A DNA stretch of 64,000 nucleotides, from NCBI GenBank assembly GCA_941918925.1, contig OW799233.1, positions 132,958,333-133,022,332 of the forward strand. Reading direction: 5' to 3'. A program made the translations under genes and the position numbers. The DNA comes from Phyto melanocephala (taxonomy: Eukaryota; Arthropoda; Insecta; Diptera; Rhinophoridae). Below, piece by piece: positions 1-10,947 of the stretch (position 1 is its first letter; each line of letters opens with the position of its first letter). The notes under the pieces are model-generated. The model worked only from the letters and a program-made list of their open reading frames with translations. It was not told where the DNA came from and searched no databases.

Positions 1-14
1 AAGATTTATCGAAA

Positions 15-780
15 ATGCAGTTTAAGAGATATAAACATTTTTTTTTTATTTCTGTAAAAATTTTATTAACTAATATTCCAATAAAAAATGTCAAATTTAT
101 ACGAAATGTGAAATTTTGTCATAATAAAAAATCTCCTTTTGAACATATTGTTTGTTGGTTACGGTTAAAATTTGTTTCCTGGTGGAATATCTCCAATAGA
201 AAAATCATTAAAACAAATAGAGAAAGTTAAGCCTCTATTTTTTGCTATGACCAGGAATTAACATTACTTTCATTTATACTGAAGGCAAAATACGTAGTGT
301 GTTGGCTGTAGTCTTGGAATGAGGAAAGAACTTTGAATTTTGAAGCAAGTTGACCTCATATGATCGTGTTTTACAATGAAACAAAAAATGAAGTTGATAC
401 ACTGCACCCAATGTACCATGAAATATCGTGCTCTCGGAAGACTAACAGATGGTCAATGTGCATATTTTATAGTATTCAGAACATTGAATTTATCAATAGT
501 CATATCATTTATGCCCATAATATGCTCAGTCTCAATAAAAAAGCCTCGTGTGTGAAGGAAAGTTTTAAAATGCCTACTTTGATAAATACAACTAGAGCAA
601 ATATTGAAAAAGTTTTTACAGAAGTTGAAATAAATACCGACAGCGAAAAAATAGAGGAAACGAAGTATGTGTAGATGCTATCAATACCAAAAAAAAACCG
701 AATGACAAAGTTACTCTTGCGAAAATCAAAGCATGTGTAAGGCGAAGATTTAAAGCAACGAATACGTGCTTCTACTTATT
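15..780 (+). pseudogene. piggyBac-like transposase relic (C-terminal half)
   Basis: One reading frame runs across this interval with stops at about 228-230, 297-299 and 345-347. It contains the conserved C-terminal part of a piggyBac transposase: a segment reading RES*ASIFCYDQELTLLSF (the loop before the last catalytic region), then PHMIVFYNETKNEVDTLHP, then CSRKTNRWSMCIFYS and INSHIIYAHN. These match the family pattern of YN-x-TK-x-x-VD, followed by an aromatic RW-P/S-x-x-x-F block and an asparagine-isoleucine-tyrosine block. After the stop at 672-674 a shifted frame retains a Cys-poor remnant of the C-terminal Cys-rich domain (RCYQ..., then basic residues). The N-terminal half lies outside the window or is lost. 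No TTAA-flanked terminus was identified downstream. The protein would have been a DDD-type cut-and-paste transposase; this copy is dead. The family call is from motif recognition; the stops and frame are seen directly. Confidence 0.72.
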
Positions 781-1560
781 TTTAAGAATTATATAAAATA
801 ATTGTACCATTTTCTACCGATTTCCCTAATCGCGTTACTTCCCTATTTAACGTGTTATATAGCTGTATGTTCTGTGTGTTGTTGTTGTTTTTTTTTACAA
901 GAAGTTGCTTTAGGAAGTTAAGTAATCTTGCGCAGTAAGAATGAAAAATACACTAACAGCAGTAAAAATATTCCTTTATAAACAAACAGTCTCTAATAAA
1001 ATTCAGTTGATTCGAGACGAACATGAAGAATACTTCGCATATATATACTCAATATAATTTAAATATAATTTAACTGACTAATTTATTCTAGAATGTTCTG
1101 AAGAGGAGCTTGGCCATTAACAACGTTTAATTAATTTCATATTAGCTTAATTTGGGTCTTTAGCGATTTAAACATAATCTTTTACAAATTGAAAATTAAT
1201 TAAATATAACTGAGGAAATTATTGATTGTGCAATTCTAAAATAATAACAAACTAAGTAATAAAAGTAGTAAAGCTCGAAAAACTACTACAAAAGCTGAAA
1301 CGCAAACTCAACATACCAATAATCTTTTTCCTAAATATATAAAACAGGATGTGTGTATGTATGTATGTAACGTATGGACTCAAAAACGGCTGTGTCGATT
1401 TTGATGAAATTTTCACGGAATCTTCAGAATATTTAGGCGGGTGGCACTGTAAAGTCTGATTTTTGATTTTTGGTCTGCGGTAAGAAATACGTTAATTTAT
1501 CTAAATCCAAAAATATGTAGATATATCAACCGTTAAAATATTGGCATATTCCTCGGTATA
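781..1560. other. AT-rich non-coding, possible Helitron-type fragment
   Basis: No gene seen. Around 1345-1500 a TATG microsatellite is followed by text of the type GGCTGTGTCGATTTTGATG and AAATTTTCACGGA, which resembles the subterminal part of insect Helitron-like repeats. No terminus or partner end was found, so the assignment is weak. Confidence 0.3.
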
Positions 1561-1562
1561 TA

Positions 1563-2109
1563 AAGGGTCCGCCATCTAACGTTTTTTTAACTAGTGCTAA
1601 TTTCGTGAATGGTAACACTTAGCTCATGTCTGATTTGACAGATAATTAGTTTTATCCTTCCGCTGAACGAGTATGGTTGTGTATGCGCTTGAACAACGCT
1701 GGGAAATATTGCGACATTACTTTGGCCGATTTTGCCAAAAAAAAAATCTTTTCAGATGAAGCTCATTTTGATCTTGGCGGGTATGTAAACAAGCAAAATT
1801 GTCGCATTTGGGCCACAGAAAACCCGCACACATACACTGAAAAGCCGATACACCCAAAACGAGTCACTGCTTGGTGCGGATTTTGGTCCAGAGGCATAAT
1901 TGGGAACTTTTTCTTCGAAATTGAGCAAGAAGTGGCCGTAGTCAATGGCGAACGTTATCGGGCCATGTTGAACGAATTTTTGTTCACAAAAATTGAAGAG
2001 GAGGATTTGGCAACATTTGGTTTCAACAGGACGGCTCTACGTGCCACACAGCGGAAGCTACACTTTTTATAGCATTTAAAAAAAATAAAACGTTATTTGG
2101 ACGACCCTT
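1563..2109 (+). mobile_element. Internally deleted Tc1/mariner element, copy 1
   Basis: Imperfect terminal inverted repeats begin AAGGGTCCGCCATCTAACG on the left and AAGGGTCGTCCAAATAACG on the right (read inward). Each is flanked by TA (1561-1562 and 2110-2111), the target duplication of the Tc1/mariner superfamily. The 547-bp interior encodes only the middle of a transposase; the N-terminal DNA-binding domain and the region after the second catalytic residue are missing. The element is therefore non-autonomous. A second copy with the same deletion lies on the other strand near 10.1-10.6 kb. Confidence 0.85.
1677..2072 (+). pseudogene. Tc1/mariner transposase fragment
   Basis: A 131-codon open frame carries the first catalytic block of a Tc1/mariner DDE/D transposase, IFSDEAHFDLGGYVNKQNCR, with D and E in SDEAHF. 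It continues through RIWATENPHTY, KPIHPKRVTAWCGFWSRGIIG, NFFFE and NGERYRAMLNEFLFTKIEEEDLA. Family members next read a WFQQDGATCHTAEAT block with the second catalytic D. Here that block is shifted out of frame and reads TFGFNRTALRATQRKLH. The start codon is not the ancestral one: the sequence upstream of SDEAHF joins directly to a short stretch that does not contain the helix-turn-helix region. The product could not transpose. The frame survives probably by chance or recent amplification. The frameshift and missing ends are seen directly; the family assignment rests on motif knowledge. Confidence 0.8.
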
Positions 2110-2129
2110 TATTAATTTGTCCATATTTT

Positions 2130-2880
2130 CCGGAAATCGTCCCATTAAAAATTTTATGGATTCTTCTGTTACCTTTTTGGATAAGGACGCGAAATCGGTC
2201 CTGGCATACTTTTCCTCTTTTCTTTATTTCTTGTTTTAGCTATTAAGCTGGATTTGCCTCTCAAGGTACAAAACATCATTGACATCATTGCTTGCGTGCC
2301 ACTCAAAGGCTTTCTTTCCATAGCGGTATGATACCAAATCAGGCCACAAATAAAAAGGAACTCTGTGTTGTTTTAAGAAAAGTAAGAACCAGTAATATAT
2401 ATTTCTGTGCTTATCCTACCTGTTGGTACAAGTGTTTGACTTCTGTTGCTATAACTACAAATGGCTTGCGACACAGTAATTTTTTTTTAGAATTTTGTTT
2501 GTTTTTTGTTCGATACTCTTTTTAAACATTACTTCGTTCCTTAGTCATACAAAAATCCTAACCCGAAAGTTGTGAAAAGTCTGTTAGTACATAAGTTTCA
2601 TAATCAATCACTTAGCAGGTGTATTTGTTATTATTAAATTTGACCTAATTTTTTTCCTTTCTACTGCTGGGTTTTTGTCCTTGTTAAAGTCTTTCGTACA
2701 TCTTTTTAATGCCTTTGAAACAGTGTAACTGTAAACTTTCAGATCTTTCGCTATTTCATTGAAAGTTTTTTGTTTTTATTTTTAAAAATTTTAAATCATA
2801 TTTTCACATACTTTTTTCTCTGTTTGTTTTGACCGACATAACAGTTGAAAATAAACGATAGAGAATATCGCTCGTCACAA
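2130..2880 (-). pseudogene. Degraded Tc1-like transposase relic
   Basis: Read on the minus strand, about 2590-2770 holds an uninterrupted frame with QKTFNEIAKDLKVYSYTVSK followed by ALKRC, which looks like the N-terminal helix-turn-helix of a Tc1-like transposase (x-x-IA-x-x-L-x-V-x-x-x-TV). Near 2190-2220 the same strand reads SMPGPISRPYPKR, resembling the C-terminal SMP-R-x-x-x-V-I motif of that family. The DDE core between them (2250-2560) is largely unreadable because of many stops. Order and spacing fit a single decayed element lying next to the mariner element ending at 2109. No terminal inverted repeat was found. It could be two unrelated scraps; the helix-turn-helix is the stronger part. 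Confidence 0.45.
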
Positions 2881-3429
2881 GTAGAAACGCCCTGACTTAA
2901 ACAATTGTAATTTTTCAAGAGTAGAACGTGACAGAAAGTTCTTAATCATAATGTAATTTTCTTAGTTAAATTGCTTGTAAAACTGTTTTTTCAATATTAT
3001 TGCGTTAAATTTATGTGTCGTGTATTGTGTGAAATATATTGAAATTATTGAAAAACTCAATTTCGTTAAAAGTACGAGTTAGGGCTTTTCTGCTTGTAAC
3101 CATGACCAAGGATTTGTTTTGACCGGAATAGTGGGTATACATTTTTTTCGCCTCATCTTTAAAATTAGAAAAATGTTTATATTTGTCTATATTATATGAC
3201 CGATTTTTTACGAGTATTCCTAGAAAAAATTTGTATCTAAGAACTGTAACATATCAGTCTATAAATCATCCTAGGCCTGAATAATTTTAATTTTTATGGT
3301 AAGAATATAGGGAAACAACAGAGGCTGTCGTGTTATAAAACTCAGAAGTTATGGCTTGATGGTGCGGGGATTTATAAGCGAAATATTTCTAAAATATTCA
3401 AGTAACAAGATCTCTGCAACATTTAAGGT
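2881..3429. other. AT-rich non-coding
   Basis: No gene, RNA or recognisable repeat was identified here. Confidence 0.5.
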
Positions 3430-3615
3430 ATTTCAAAAGCTGATTTCAACAAACAAATGAACAGATATACGATGAATGCTTAATCGAATCCCCAATTCAT
3501 AGGCTTTCAGAAAATGTATACTTTATGGGGTCGAAAATTATTATTCTAGAAACTACAAACGTAATGACAACTCTATATATATCCTTGTTACTCCAGGTGA
3601 AGGGTATAAAAAGGT
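3430..3615. repeat. Family C repeat fragment (distal end)
   Basis: A decayed copy of the distal third of the family C repeat seen at 49.6, 55.5 and 57.3 kb. Shared landmarks in order are TCATAGGCTTTCAGAAAAT, then ACTTTATGGGGTCG, a run of mostly A/T, and the terminal GGTGAAGGGTATAAAA. The other end is missing. A minus-strand 130-codon frame overlapping it (3497-3889) is not credited as a gene. Confidence 0.65.
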
Positions 3616-5228
3616 TCTGAAATTTATATAAAGTTAAGAAAAGCCTTTTGAAAGGGAGTATAGAGCTGTACGAAGGGCAGTAAGAACAGTTGTAAATGCC
3701 TTGAACAAACGTGTATTTGTGTATAGAAAAACAAAATAGCCAAAACAAAAACAATAACATTTTCAAATAGCAAAAAGAACCTGCCACGCAACCTTTATAA
3801 AAGCCATGCAATAAATACATGCATTGTAAGCACTCAGTCACACAAACTAGTGCTTTTGGAAAAAGATTATCAACAGGATTCCTTACCACTAACTAATGTC
3901 TGATAGTGTTTGGGTACTATGAAAAGGTTGTTGTTGTTATTGTTATTGCAGCTAGATTTTTAAAGTCACTACCAGCGGGCAGAAGCAATTCTACATTCTG
4001 TTGATTGAACATGTTGTAAAAAAACAGGCTGTTGTAGTTGGTTTAGTACCCTTCGCTAAAACCAAAATGTGGTCTTAGAATATTCACGTGAAATACTGTA
4101 CGTGAAATGTTTCGATTATACTTATTCCAAAATCCAAGATTTCAAAGAAAATAAATGATATTTTTTATTAGACCAAGCGCGATTTTAGGGGGGAGGAAAG
4201 GAAGATATCAGCCAGCCTCCAAACTGAAGTAGTAACACCGATAAATAGTACTTTAAGCAGCTGTTGAAAAAACAATGAATATATTAAAGAACAACTTTTA
4301 CCTCTACATGCCCCAGCAAACGAGGTAGCTGGATTTACACTTGAACTAGACCCAAACTAATTTAAAAAATCCTATCTTTGATTTTGTATATTTTTTTTTT
4401 TCATATGAAGAAATCGTTTTCTGTTTAAAACTTAAATAGTCCTGTGTCTAAGTAATCGGTTTTTATTTAAAAAAACCAGATAAAATTCAGAGCTTCATTT
4501 AGGGCACAAGCTGATGAAGGACCTATAAAATTCGTTACAGCCGTCAATAGGACACTTATAATTTTGTGTTTTTGCTATTGTAGCATCAAGCGATTGTTGG
4601 TAAAAAAAATTTAAAAGAAATATATTTAATGTAGATAGAGCAGTGGCATTGATCGTTTTTAGTTCGGGTGCAGCCCACATAGTGGTAGTGCAGAGAAAGA
4701 TTATTTTGCAACATATACTCATATTAAAATAAGGCTTGTTGTTGGAGGTATGTTAGTTGTAGTTGCTGTTATAGTTATTGTTCTTATTCTTAAACAAAAT
4801 AATAAAATCAGCCTTTGGATATTTGTTACTGTTGTTGCGTTAATTTAGCAAACATGCAGCTTTAATGTGTGTAAGCCTTTGTTGTTGCTATTTGTTTGTT
4901 GTTTATTAAAAGTGTTGCCAGTTGCAATTTTTTTCGCAACTAATAATATAATTATAAAAAAAAATTAATAAGATCTCTTTTTATGCCAGTTAGAAAAATT
5001 ATATTTTTTTTACAACTTTTCTTCGAAATTAATTTTTTTAAACTACGTGACGCCATCTCATATCCTTACTTTATAATTTCCAGTTATAAAAGTTTAGTCT
5101 TAATATTTTTATTGTTGTCACTACTTGTTTGTAAAAAATACTGTACATTTTCCTTTTTAAATTTTGAATTTTAAAATTTTTCATTTTTTATTTTAGCTTT
5201 GTAGTAGGCTTGGTTAGGAATTTGAGGC
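3616..5228. other. Non-coding, intron-like
   Basis: Contains scattered GTTGTTGTTATTGTT-type microsatellite runs (about 3930-3950 and 4735-4910). No supported gene; the short open frames have no family resemblance and low-complexity composition. Confidence 0.5.
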
Positions 5229-5266
5229 TATAAAAGGCGAAGAAAATTTTGAAAAGTTATCAGTTT
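5229..5266 (+). promoter_or_regulatory. Candidate RNA polymerase II core promoter
   Basis: TATAAAAG begins at 5229 and is followed by an initiator TCAGTT whose A is at 5262. The spacing (T of TATA at about -33) and both motifs fit the arthropod core promoter consensus. It could drive a host gene, a long non-coding RNA or an LTR. No LTR structure (TG...CA ends with a partner) was found. Confidence 0.5.
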
Positions 5267-5921
5267 AAACTTAAAGTTGTGTTGTGTAGTTGAAAATAAA
5301 ATATAATAAAAAAATAAAATAGAAAAAAAAGAGGAAACAGAAATATTTAACTAAAAGAGGAAGTGAAGTGAAGGGATATATAAATTAGTAGCTGGTATAA
5401 CTTCTATTTATTTTCCTTGTTCTTAAGCTACCGGCAACGAATTTTGTTGGTAGGTATAATTGTATTTGGTTGATGATGGTGAGGTAATTCGTTATTTTTG
5501 TTTTCTTCAGCCGGTGAATTTATTTACCCATTTTAACGATAATATAATGGATTGGTCTAGGTTTCCCTCTAATTACTCCTGAATTTTTGATGCAACACTA
5601 ACTATAGAAAGATTTCTGAGAAGGCTTATTATTAAAAAAAAAAAAAAAAAATCTAGTTTAACTGTCTTTTTGAAGACAAATTTTTTTTGACTCGTCTTTT
5701 TAAAGACGAAATTAACTGATTTAATTTTGTTAATTATTTAAAAAAAAAAAATAATTAATTTATAAGAAAAGGAGATTGTAATACCATAAGAAAAGAGGTA
5801 TCATATATTTTTTGTTTACAAATAATAAAAGAGATACGTCGATATTTTTGTTCAAAAAAAAAAAAAAATAATAATAATCCTAATCCCGAAGAAAGAGCTC
5901 TTTTCGTCGACCAGATTAAGG
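5262..5921 (+). other. Candidate non-coding first exon
   Basis: If the promoter at 5229 is used, the transcript would start at 5262 and could be spliced at 5921/5922, where AAGG is followed by GTGAGT, a strong U1 match. Pyrimidine-rich acceptor-like sites follow: TTTCCTTTTTTAG ending at 6127 and TTTTTGTAACTAG ending at 6291. The latter precedes a GC-richer block (6292-6400). No long reading frame is present, so it would be a 5' leader or non-coding RNA. This is a signal-based inference without homology support. Confidence 0.25.
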
Positions 5922-6400
5922 GTGAGTGAATTATGTGTAATTTTATATATATATATATGTATCGGTTTTTCTTTTGGTAATAATTTCAATAATTATTTCA
6001 TACCTAACTAAGTTTTTTTTAATATATGAATTAAAAAATGTTTTATAACGTAACATAATGATATAGAAGTTTGTTTATTGTAAATGGGGTAGATAAATTA
6101 AAGGAACATATTTATTTTCCTTTTTAGGGAATACCCAGATTTCATAAGGTCATTGGGTATTCATAGGTTGGGAGGGAATTGTAGGCCTAATCAGTGAGAT
6201 TCTGATATCTGCTCGCTGATCATTTCAACCAAAATATTATTGTTTGTTTATTTTTCCGGTGTTAAATTTATTATTTTTTTTTTGTAACTAGGCAACATAG
6301 AGGTAGAGACAAGATCCTACACCACATGAGCTAACGCCGGTGCACAAGAACACCGAACTGTCTCCTTTTAGACCTAACCTCCTGTCCTCAATTGTTACAA

Positions 6401-7722
6401 CTATTAACGATCAATATGTTTTTAAAAATTTTCGGTATTTTTTGTTTGTTTATTTTTCAAACTGTTGTTCTGTAGAAAAATAATTCTTCGAAAAGCATTT
6501 GTTTTATAAAAGAAATTTTTGTTATTATAAAATATTAAAAATTTTAAAAATTCATGTTTGAGAACTAATTTTGACAATTAAAAATTGTTAAAAATAGTTT
6601 CGGTATTTCTTAGAAATAAATTCAAACAAACTGATTTCTTACAAAAAATATCAAAAATGTTCTTTACATATAATATCTTTCACAAATTTTCGAAAAATTA
6701 TCCTTTTGTACTTAGTTTTCAGTAAATTAGCTCTTAATTAAATATTTTTTATAATATTTTTTTTAAAGAACATTCTTCTTATATAAAAATCTATCGCAGA
6801 TTATTGATAATTCGTCCTTTTGTAGGATGTTTTTAATAAAATAATTTTTTTTTATAAAATTTGCTTTAATAATATTTTTATTTTATAAAAAATATTGGAT
6901 ACGTTTTCGTTTCATAAAAAAAAAAATCCTTCTGCAAAATAATTTAAAAGAAGTATTTTTTTGATGCTAATGCAATTTATTTAGGCTTGATTTTTTATTT
7001 TGAAATTTTCTTCTTATGAAGAAATTTATTTCTAATATCTATTATAAAAATTTATAAAAGAATAATTGTCAGCTTTCTGCTGGTAAATTTTATTCTTGAT
7101 GTGTTAAGAAAATATGGAAACCAAAGGTAGTAAGCACTGACTATAAACAATAAACTAAAAACCTGAGAAAATAAACTTAAACCAATTAACTAAAAACCTG
7201 AGAAAAAGTTTGAAATTAAAAATTAGGTTTCAGTTTTTTTCAGTGATTTTTATCTTGTTAAAAATATTTGATAAATTGTATTTTTTAATATAAACAAATT
7301 TTCAATAATTTTTTTTCAAGAAAATTTGAAAAAAAAAATTTTTCAAGAAAATTTGCAATAAATTATTCTTATAAAATTTTTTTTATAAATTTTCATTTCA
7401 AAGTTAATATTGAAGAATTTTAATTTTTTAAGAGACAGCTTTTAAGAGTTTTCGTTTTAAAAAATTTTAGATAGTTTTTTAGAAAATATTTTTGATATAG
7501 AATTTTCGATCTTCGTTTTTTATGAAAATTTTTCTGTAAATATTTTTTATAGAAATTATTTGAAAATATTAATTAAAATATTTGCAGTTGTTTTAAAAAT
7601 AAATTTTTAAAATTTTTTTAAATAAAATTTTCATCAAATTTATTTTATAAAATATTTACGAAATTTTTGGATTCTAACTAGTAAAAGGTTTTGTAGTATA
7701 TCTTTATAAATAAAGAAAAAAT
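6401..7722. other. Extremely AT-rich non-coding
   Basis: Dense A and T homopolymer runs with almost no G/C. No gene or repeat boundary recognised. Confidence 0.5.
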
Positions 7723-7833
7723 ATGTCCAGCACAGCTACTGCAGTGGCAACACCGTTTGCCAGTACATGGTTGTTTTTTGCTGTGTTTAAGGCTGTTTTT
7801 ATCAAGGCAATAGCGAACATTCAATTATTATGA
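7723..7833 (+). CDS. Short GC-richer ORF, 36 codons, unknown
   Basis: ATG at 7723 in the context AAAAAATATGTCC opens a 36-codon frame whose first half (starting MSSTATAVATPFASTW) has balanced codon use and clearly higher G+C than the flanks. The second half is hydrophobic (LFFAVFKAVFIKAIA). A TTTTGTAG acceptor-like site ends at 7696, and AAAG followed by GTATTG at 7842 could be a donor, so it might be part of an exon. I do not recognise the peptide. It lies on the same strand as the candidate promoter at 5229. It may be chance, an upstream ORF or a real small exon. Confidence 0.15.
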   Translation: MSSTATAVATPFASTWLFFAVFKAVFIKAIANIQLL

Positions 7834-8060
7834 ACTTAAAGGTATTGGAGCAGGTTTTTTTTTATTATCTTTTTTGCGTTCATTCAATTCTTGAACTTTT
7901 TCTTTGTATTTTTTGCCTTGGCAGGCTTTAAAGGAATGCCATCCATTTGAAGGTAATTTTATAACTAATTTTTCCAAGTTCTAAGTTATATATTAAATTA
8001 AATAGAGCAACATATTAAATATCGATATAATATGTTGTTAAAAAAGAAAAAATACAAAAT

Positions 8061-8335
8061 TACGAGGCTTTTCGATGCCTTACTTCCTCAACCTCGTATC
8101 TTAAAAAATAAAACTTTTAAGGAGAGAAAAAAAAGGTTCATATTTTTCTACTTCGGTGTTTGGTTAAAAGTTTAATTGCAATTATTAAGGAATCGATTGC
8201 ATTTATGTATATTAGTAGTAATAATATACTAATCTTTTTTAGTTAAAGCATGAAACAATCGTTTGATATAAAAAAAGTCAAAATCGTATTTTTTAAGTTA
8301 CGAGGTTGACAAAGTAAGGCATCGTTATAAAACTT
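8061..8335. repeat. Inverted repeat (~55-bp arms)
   Basis: The text around 8073-8097 (CGATGCCTTACTTCCTCAAC then CTCGT) returns inverted at 8299-8324. Weaker matching extends both ways, including ACTTAAAAAATA-type sequence. The loop is about 200 bp and A/T-rich. It looks like a small palindromic MITE or a foldback; no target duplication was resolved. Confidence 0.6.
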
Positions 8336-8339
8336 GATC

Positions 8340-10104
8340 TTTTTAGTATGTCTTGTAACGCTTTAAGGAAAGTATTTGTAAGAGATTACAAATGTCCAAT
8401 TTAAATATAACAGGTTTAAATATTTTTTTTAATATCTTAATCATTTTCCTCCTTTAAATCTTTCGTTATATTTTACTGCCTTCCTTTGTAGGTACTTTAT
8501 TGCTTCATTTCTAGTTTTAGTTTTCTTAAATATTTCTTGTTTTTTTTTCTCTCTTAAAATTGCTGTTGTTGCTGTTATAATGTAGATTATTTCGATAGCT
8601 GTTTTAGTTGTTCTTTTTCTAGATATTGTTGCTGCTGCTGCTATTGTTGCAGGTATATTTTCAGTTGCTTTGATTTACTATCAAGTGGAATTTATTGTTT
8701 TGTGCTTGAATCTATTTCAGTTTTTTTTTTTTTCCTTTCTTTGGATCTCTAAAGTAGTATATTATTAGTGTTTATTACGCTTCAATGAGTTTTAATGTTT
8801 TCACAAACTAATCATTAAATTGTTGGTTAAATATTTGTATATAATGATAAAGAAACTACCTAGAACAGCAGCAGCAAGTTGAAACTAAATGCCAGCCAAA
8901 GGAGAAAAAACAATAAGGATAACTAATTTGTATGTAAATAAAATAATTATAATAATTAAGTGTTAGGCTTTTTATTTCACTTTGTTTTTGGTAATTTGTG
9001 TAGGTATTCCGTGATAACATAATTTATTAAAATGTGGTACAAACGTTTCTTTTAAAAGGATTTATCAGTCAAGCTTTTTATTATATATTACACTCTGCAA
9101 CAAAAGTCAACTTTTAGTAAGGGACGTAAGAAATTCTACAGACTAAGTACATTTAAGCACATATATTTTTTAAATTTCTTAATATTTCGTTATTCTTCTT
9201 TACATGGGTACCTTATGAAAACAAATAATTTGTAGAATAAAATAAAAAAATTTTTCAGTTGACCAGCCAAAAAATTTCATTTAAACATTTATTTTTCTAT
9301 ATCCTACAATATATAAATATAAAAAAAATAATATGTTTAGAAATATATTTCCTTTTACGTTATATTACTTTTCATATAATTGGAAGTGTAAGCGCAAGGA
9401 AAAAATATGGTTGTAGTAATCATAATATAAGACCAACACTCTATGACTGAATTGCATGATTAAGTCTAAAATACATAATGGATAATAGTTATTGTTATGT
9501 TTAATTCAAGTATTTAACCATTATCAAAATACGACTAATAGTGACGCACATTTAAAAAATTAATTTCATTTTTACTTGCTTTGAATAATATAAAATTGTT
9601 GTAGAGATTGTACTATGACTGTCGTGATCATGTCCTAACCGTTGCTTTTCTTTAGTGTAACTTTTTGCAAAACAGCGTCAAAAGCAGCACATGTTTTATA
9701 AAACCCATCATCTGATACTAGACAAAACATACCTCGTTAAGAATTTTTTCCCAAAAAAATTTTATAATTTAGGAATAGATCGAATAAGAAAAAAATTTAT
9801 TCATTTATCTATTAAACAAAATCATTGTTATTAAGTAATTTGTTTTACTTTTTACTAATTGATGACACATTGGGTTTATTCATTTAGCCCTTAAGAAGCA
9901 TGTATTTTCTAAAAATATTTATTGTCCTACTTGTCTCTAAAAACCTCCATTTGCCGCTAAATGACCAGAAATTATCTGATAAATTGATATCATAAAGGAG
10001 CATACGTGGGGACTTCAAATATATAATATATATATAAACACGGACAGAATAACATATGGTCTTAGCTAAATATATTTCTTCATCTACATATAAAGATTCA
10101 GAAT
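8340..10104. other. AT-rich non-coding with GCT/GTT repeats
   Basis: A GTTGTTGCTGTT-rich patch lies at about 8562-8652, and an AGCAGCAGCAAG patch at about 8869. No supported gene. Confidence 0.5.
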
Positions 10105-10603
10105 AAAGGTATAGCTTCGGCGGTGTGCCACGTAGTGCCGTCCTGTTGAAACCAAATGTTGCCAATATCCTCCTCTTAAATTTTTGCGAACCAAAACTCT
10201 TTCGACATGGCCCGATAACGATCGCCATTGACTACGGCCACTCCTTGCTCATTTTGGATGAAAAATGGCCTTTGGACCAAAATCCGCACCAAACAGTGAT
10301 TTTTTTTGGGTGTATCGGCTTTTCAATGTATGCGTACGGGTTTTCTGTGCCCCAAATGCGACAATTTCGTTTGTTAACATACCCGCCAAGATCAAAATGA
10401 TCTTTATCTGAAAAGATGATTTTTTTTGGCAAAATCGGCCAAAGTAATGTCGCAATATTTCCCAGAGTTGTTCAAGCGTATACACAACCGTATTCGTTCA
10501 GCGGAAGGATAAAACTAATTATCTGTCAAATCAGACATGAGCTAAGTGTTACCATTCATGAAATAAGCACTAGTTGAAAAAAAACGTTAGATGGCGGGCC
10601 CTT
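10105..10603 (-). mobile_element. Internally deleted Tc1/mariner element, copy 2
   Basis: Minus-strand copy of the element at 1563-2109. Its 5' end reads AAGGGCCCGCCATCTAACG inward from 10603 and is flanked by TA at 10604-10605. It then shares the block GGATAAAACTAATTATCTGT and the transposase fragment with SDKDHFDLGGYVNKRNCR, IWGTENP, KPIHPKKITVWCGFWS. The first catalytic motif is altered (SDKDHF instead of SDEAHF). The same frameshift seen in copy 1 gives ATFGFNRTALRGT. The 3' terminal inverted repeat is missing because the sequence diverges near 10105. The fragment is split between two frames and non-functional. Confidence 0.8.
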
Positions 10604-10896
10604 TATAAGTGCACTCTCGTCTAAAGGGTATAAAAACGAAAATCGAACTATTTTTTAATTTCGATATTTATAACATACATAATACACTACAAAAAATCTT
10701 AAATCCATGATGGCCGCCAATTAATTTACTAACACCCTTATAGTGGTGGTAAATAAAAGGCCTTAATAATATAATACAGATAAATATGTAAAAATTTAGA
10801 TTCAGAGATGCTGTTGGAAATAATAACGCAAAATGACGTAAATTGTTTAATCTAAATTCTAGGTTGCGCTATGATGAGTCCATTTTATTTATGATG

Positions 10897-10947
10897 GTGT
10901 AGGGTATTATCAGATTTTGCACGGCCGAAAAAAGCCCTCTGACTTGT
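10897..10947 (+). repeat. Degenerate terminus of the family A/B/C repeats
   Basis: GTAGGGTATTATCAGATTTT then GCACGGCCGAAA and a CTCTGACTTGTT end: the same order as the well-preserved termini at 16911 and 43977. The body of the repeat is not recognisable to the left. Confidence 0.5.

Noticed and set aside
3497..3889. 130-codon minus frame as a gene
   Set aside because: Overlaps a family C repeat end; no domain recognised, composition is A/T driven.
5229..6400. LTR of a retrotransposon
   Set aside because: TATA and initiator fit, but no second LTR, primer-binding site or gag/pol coding was found nearby.
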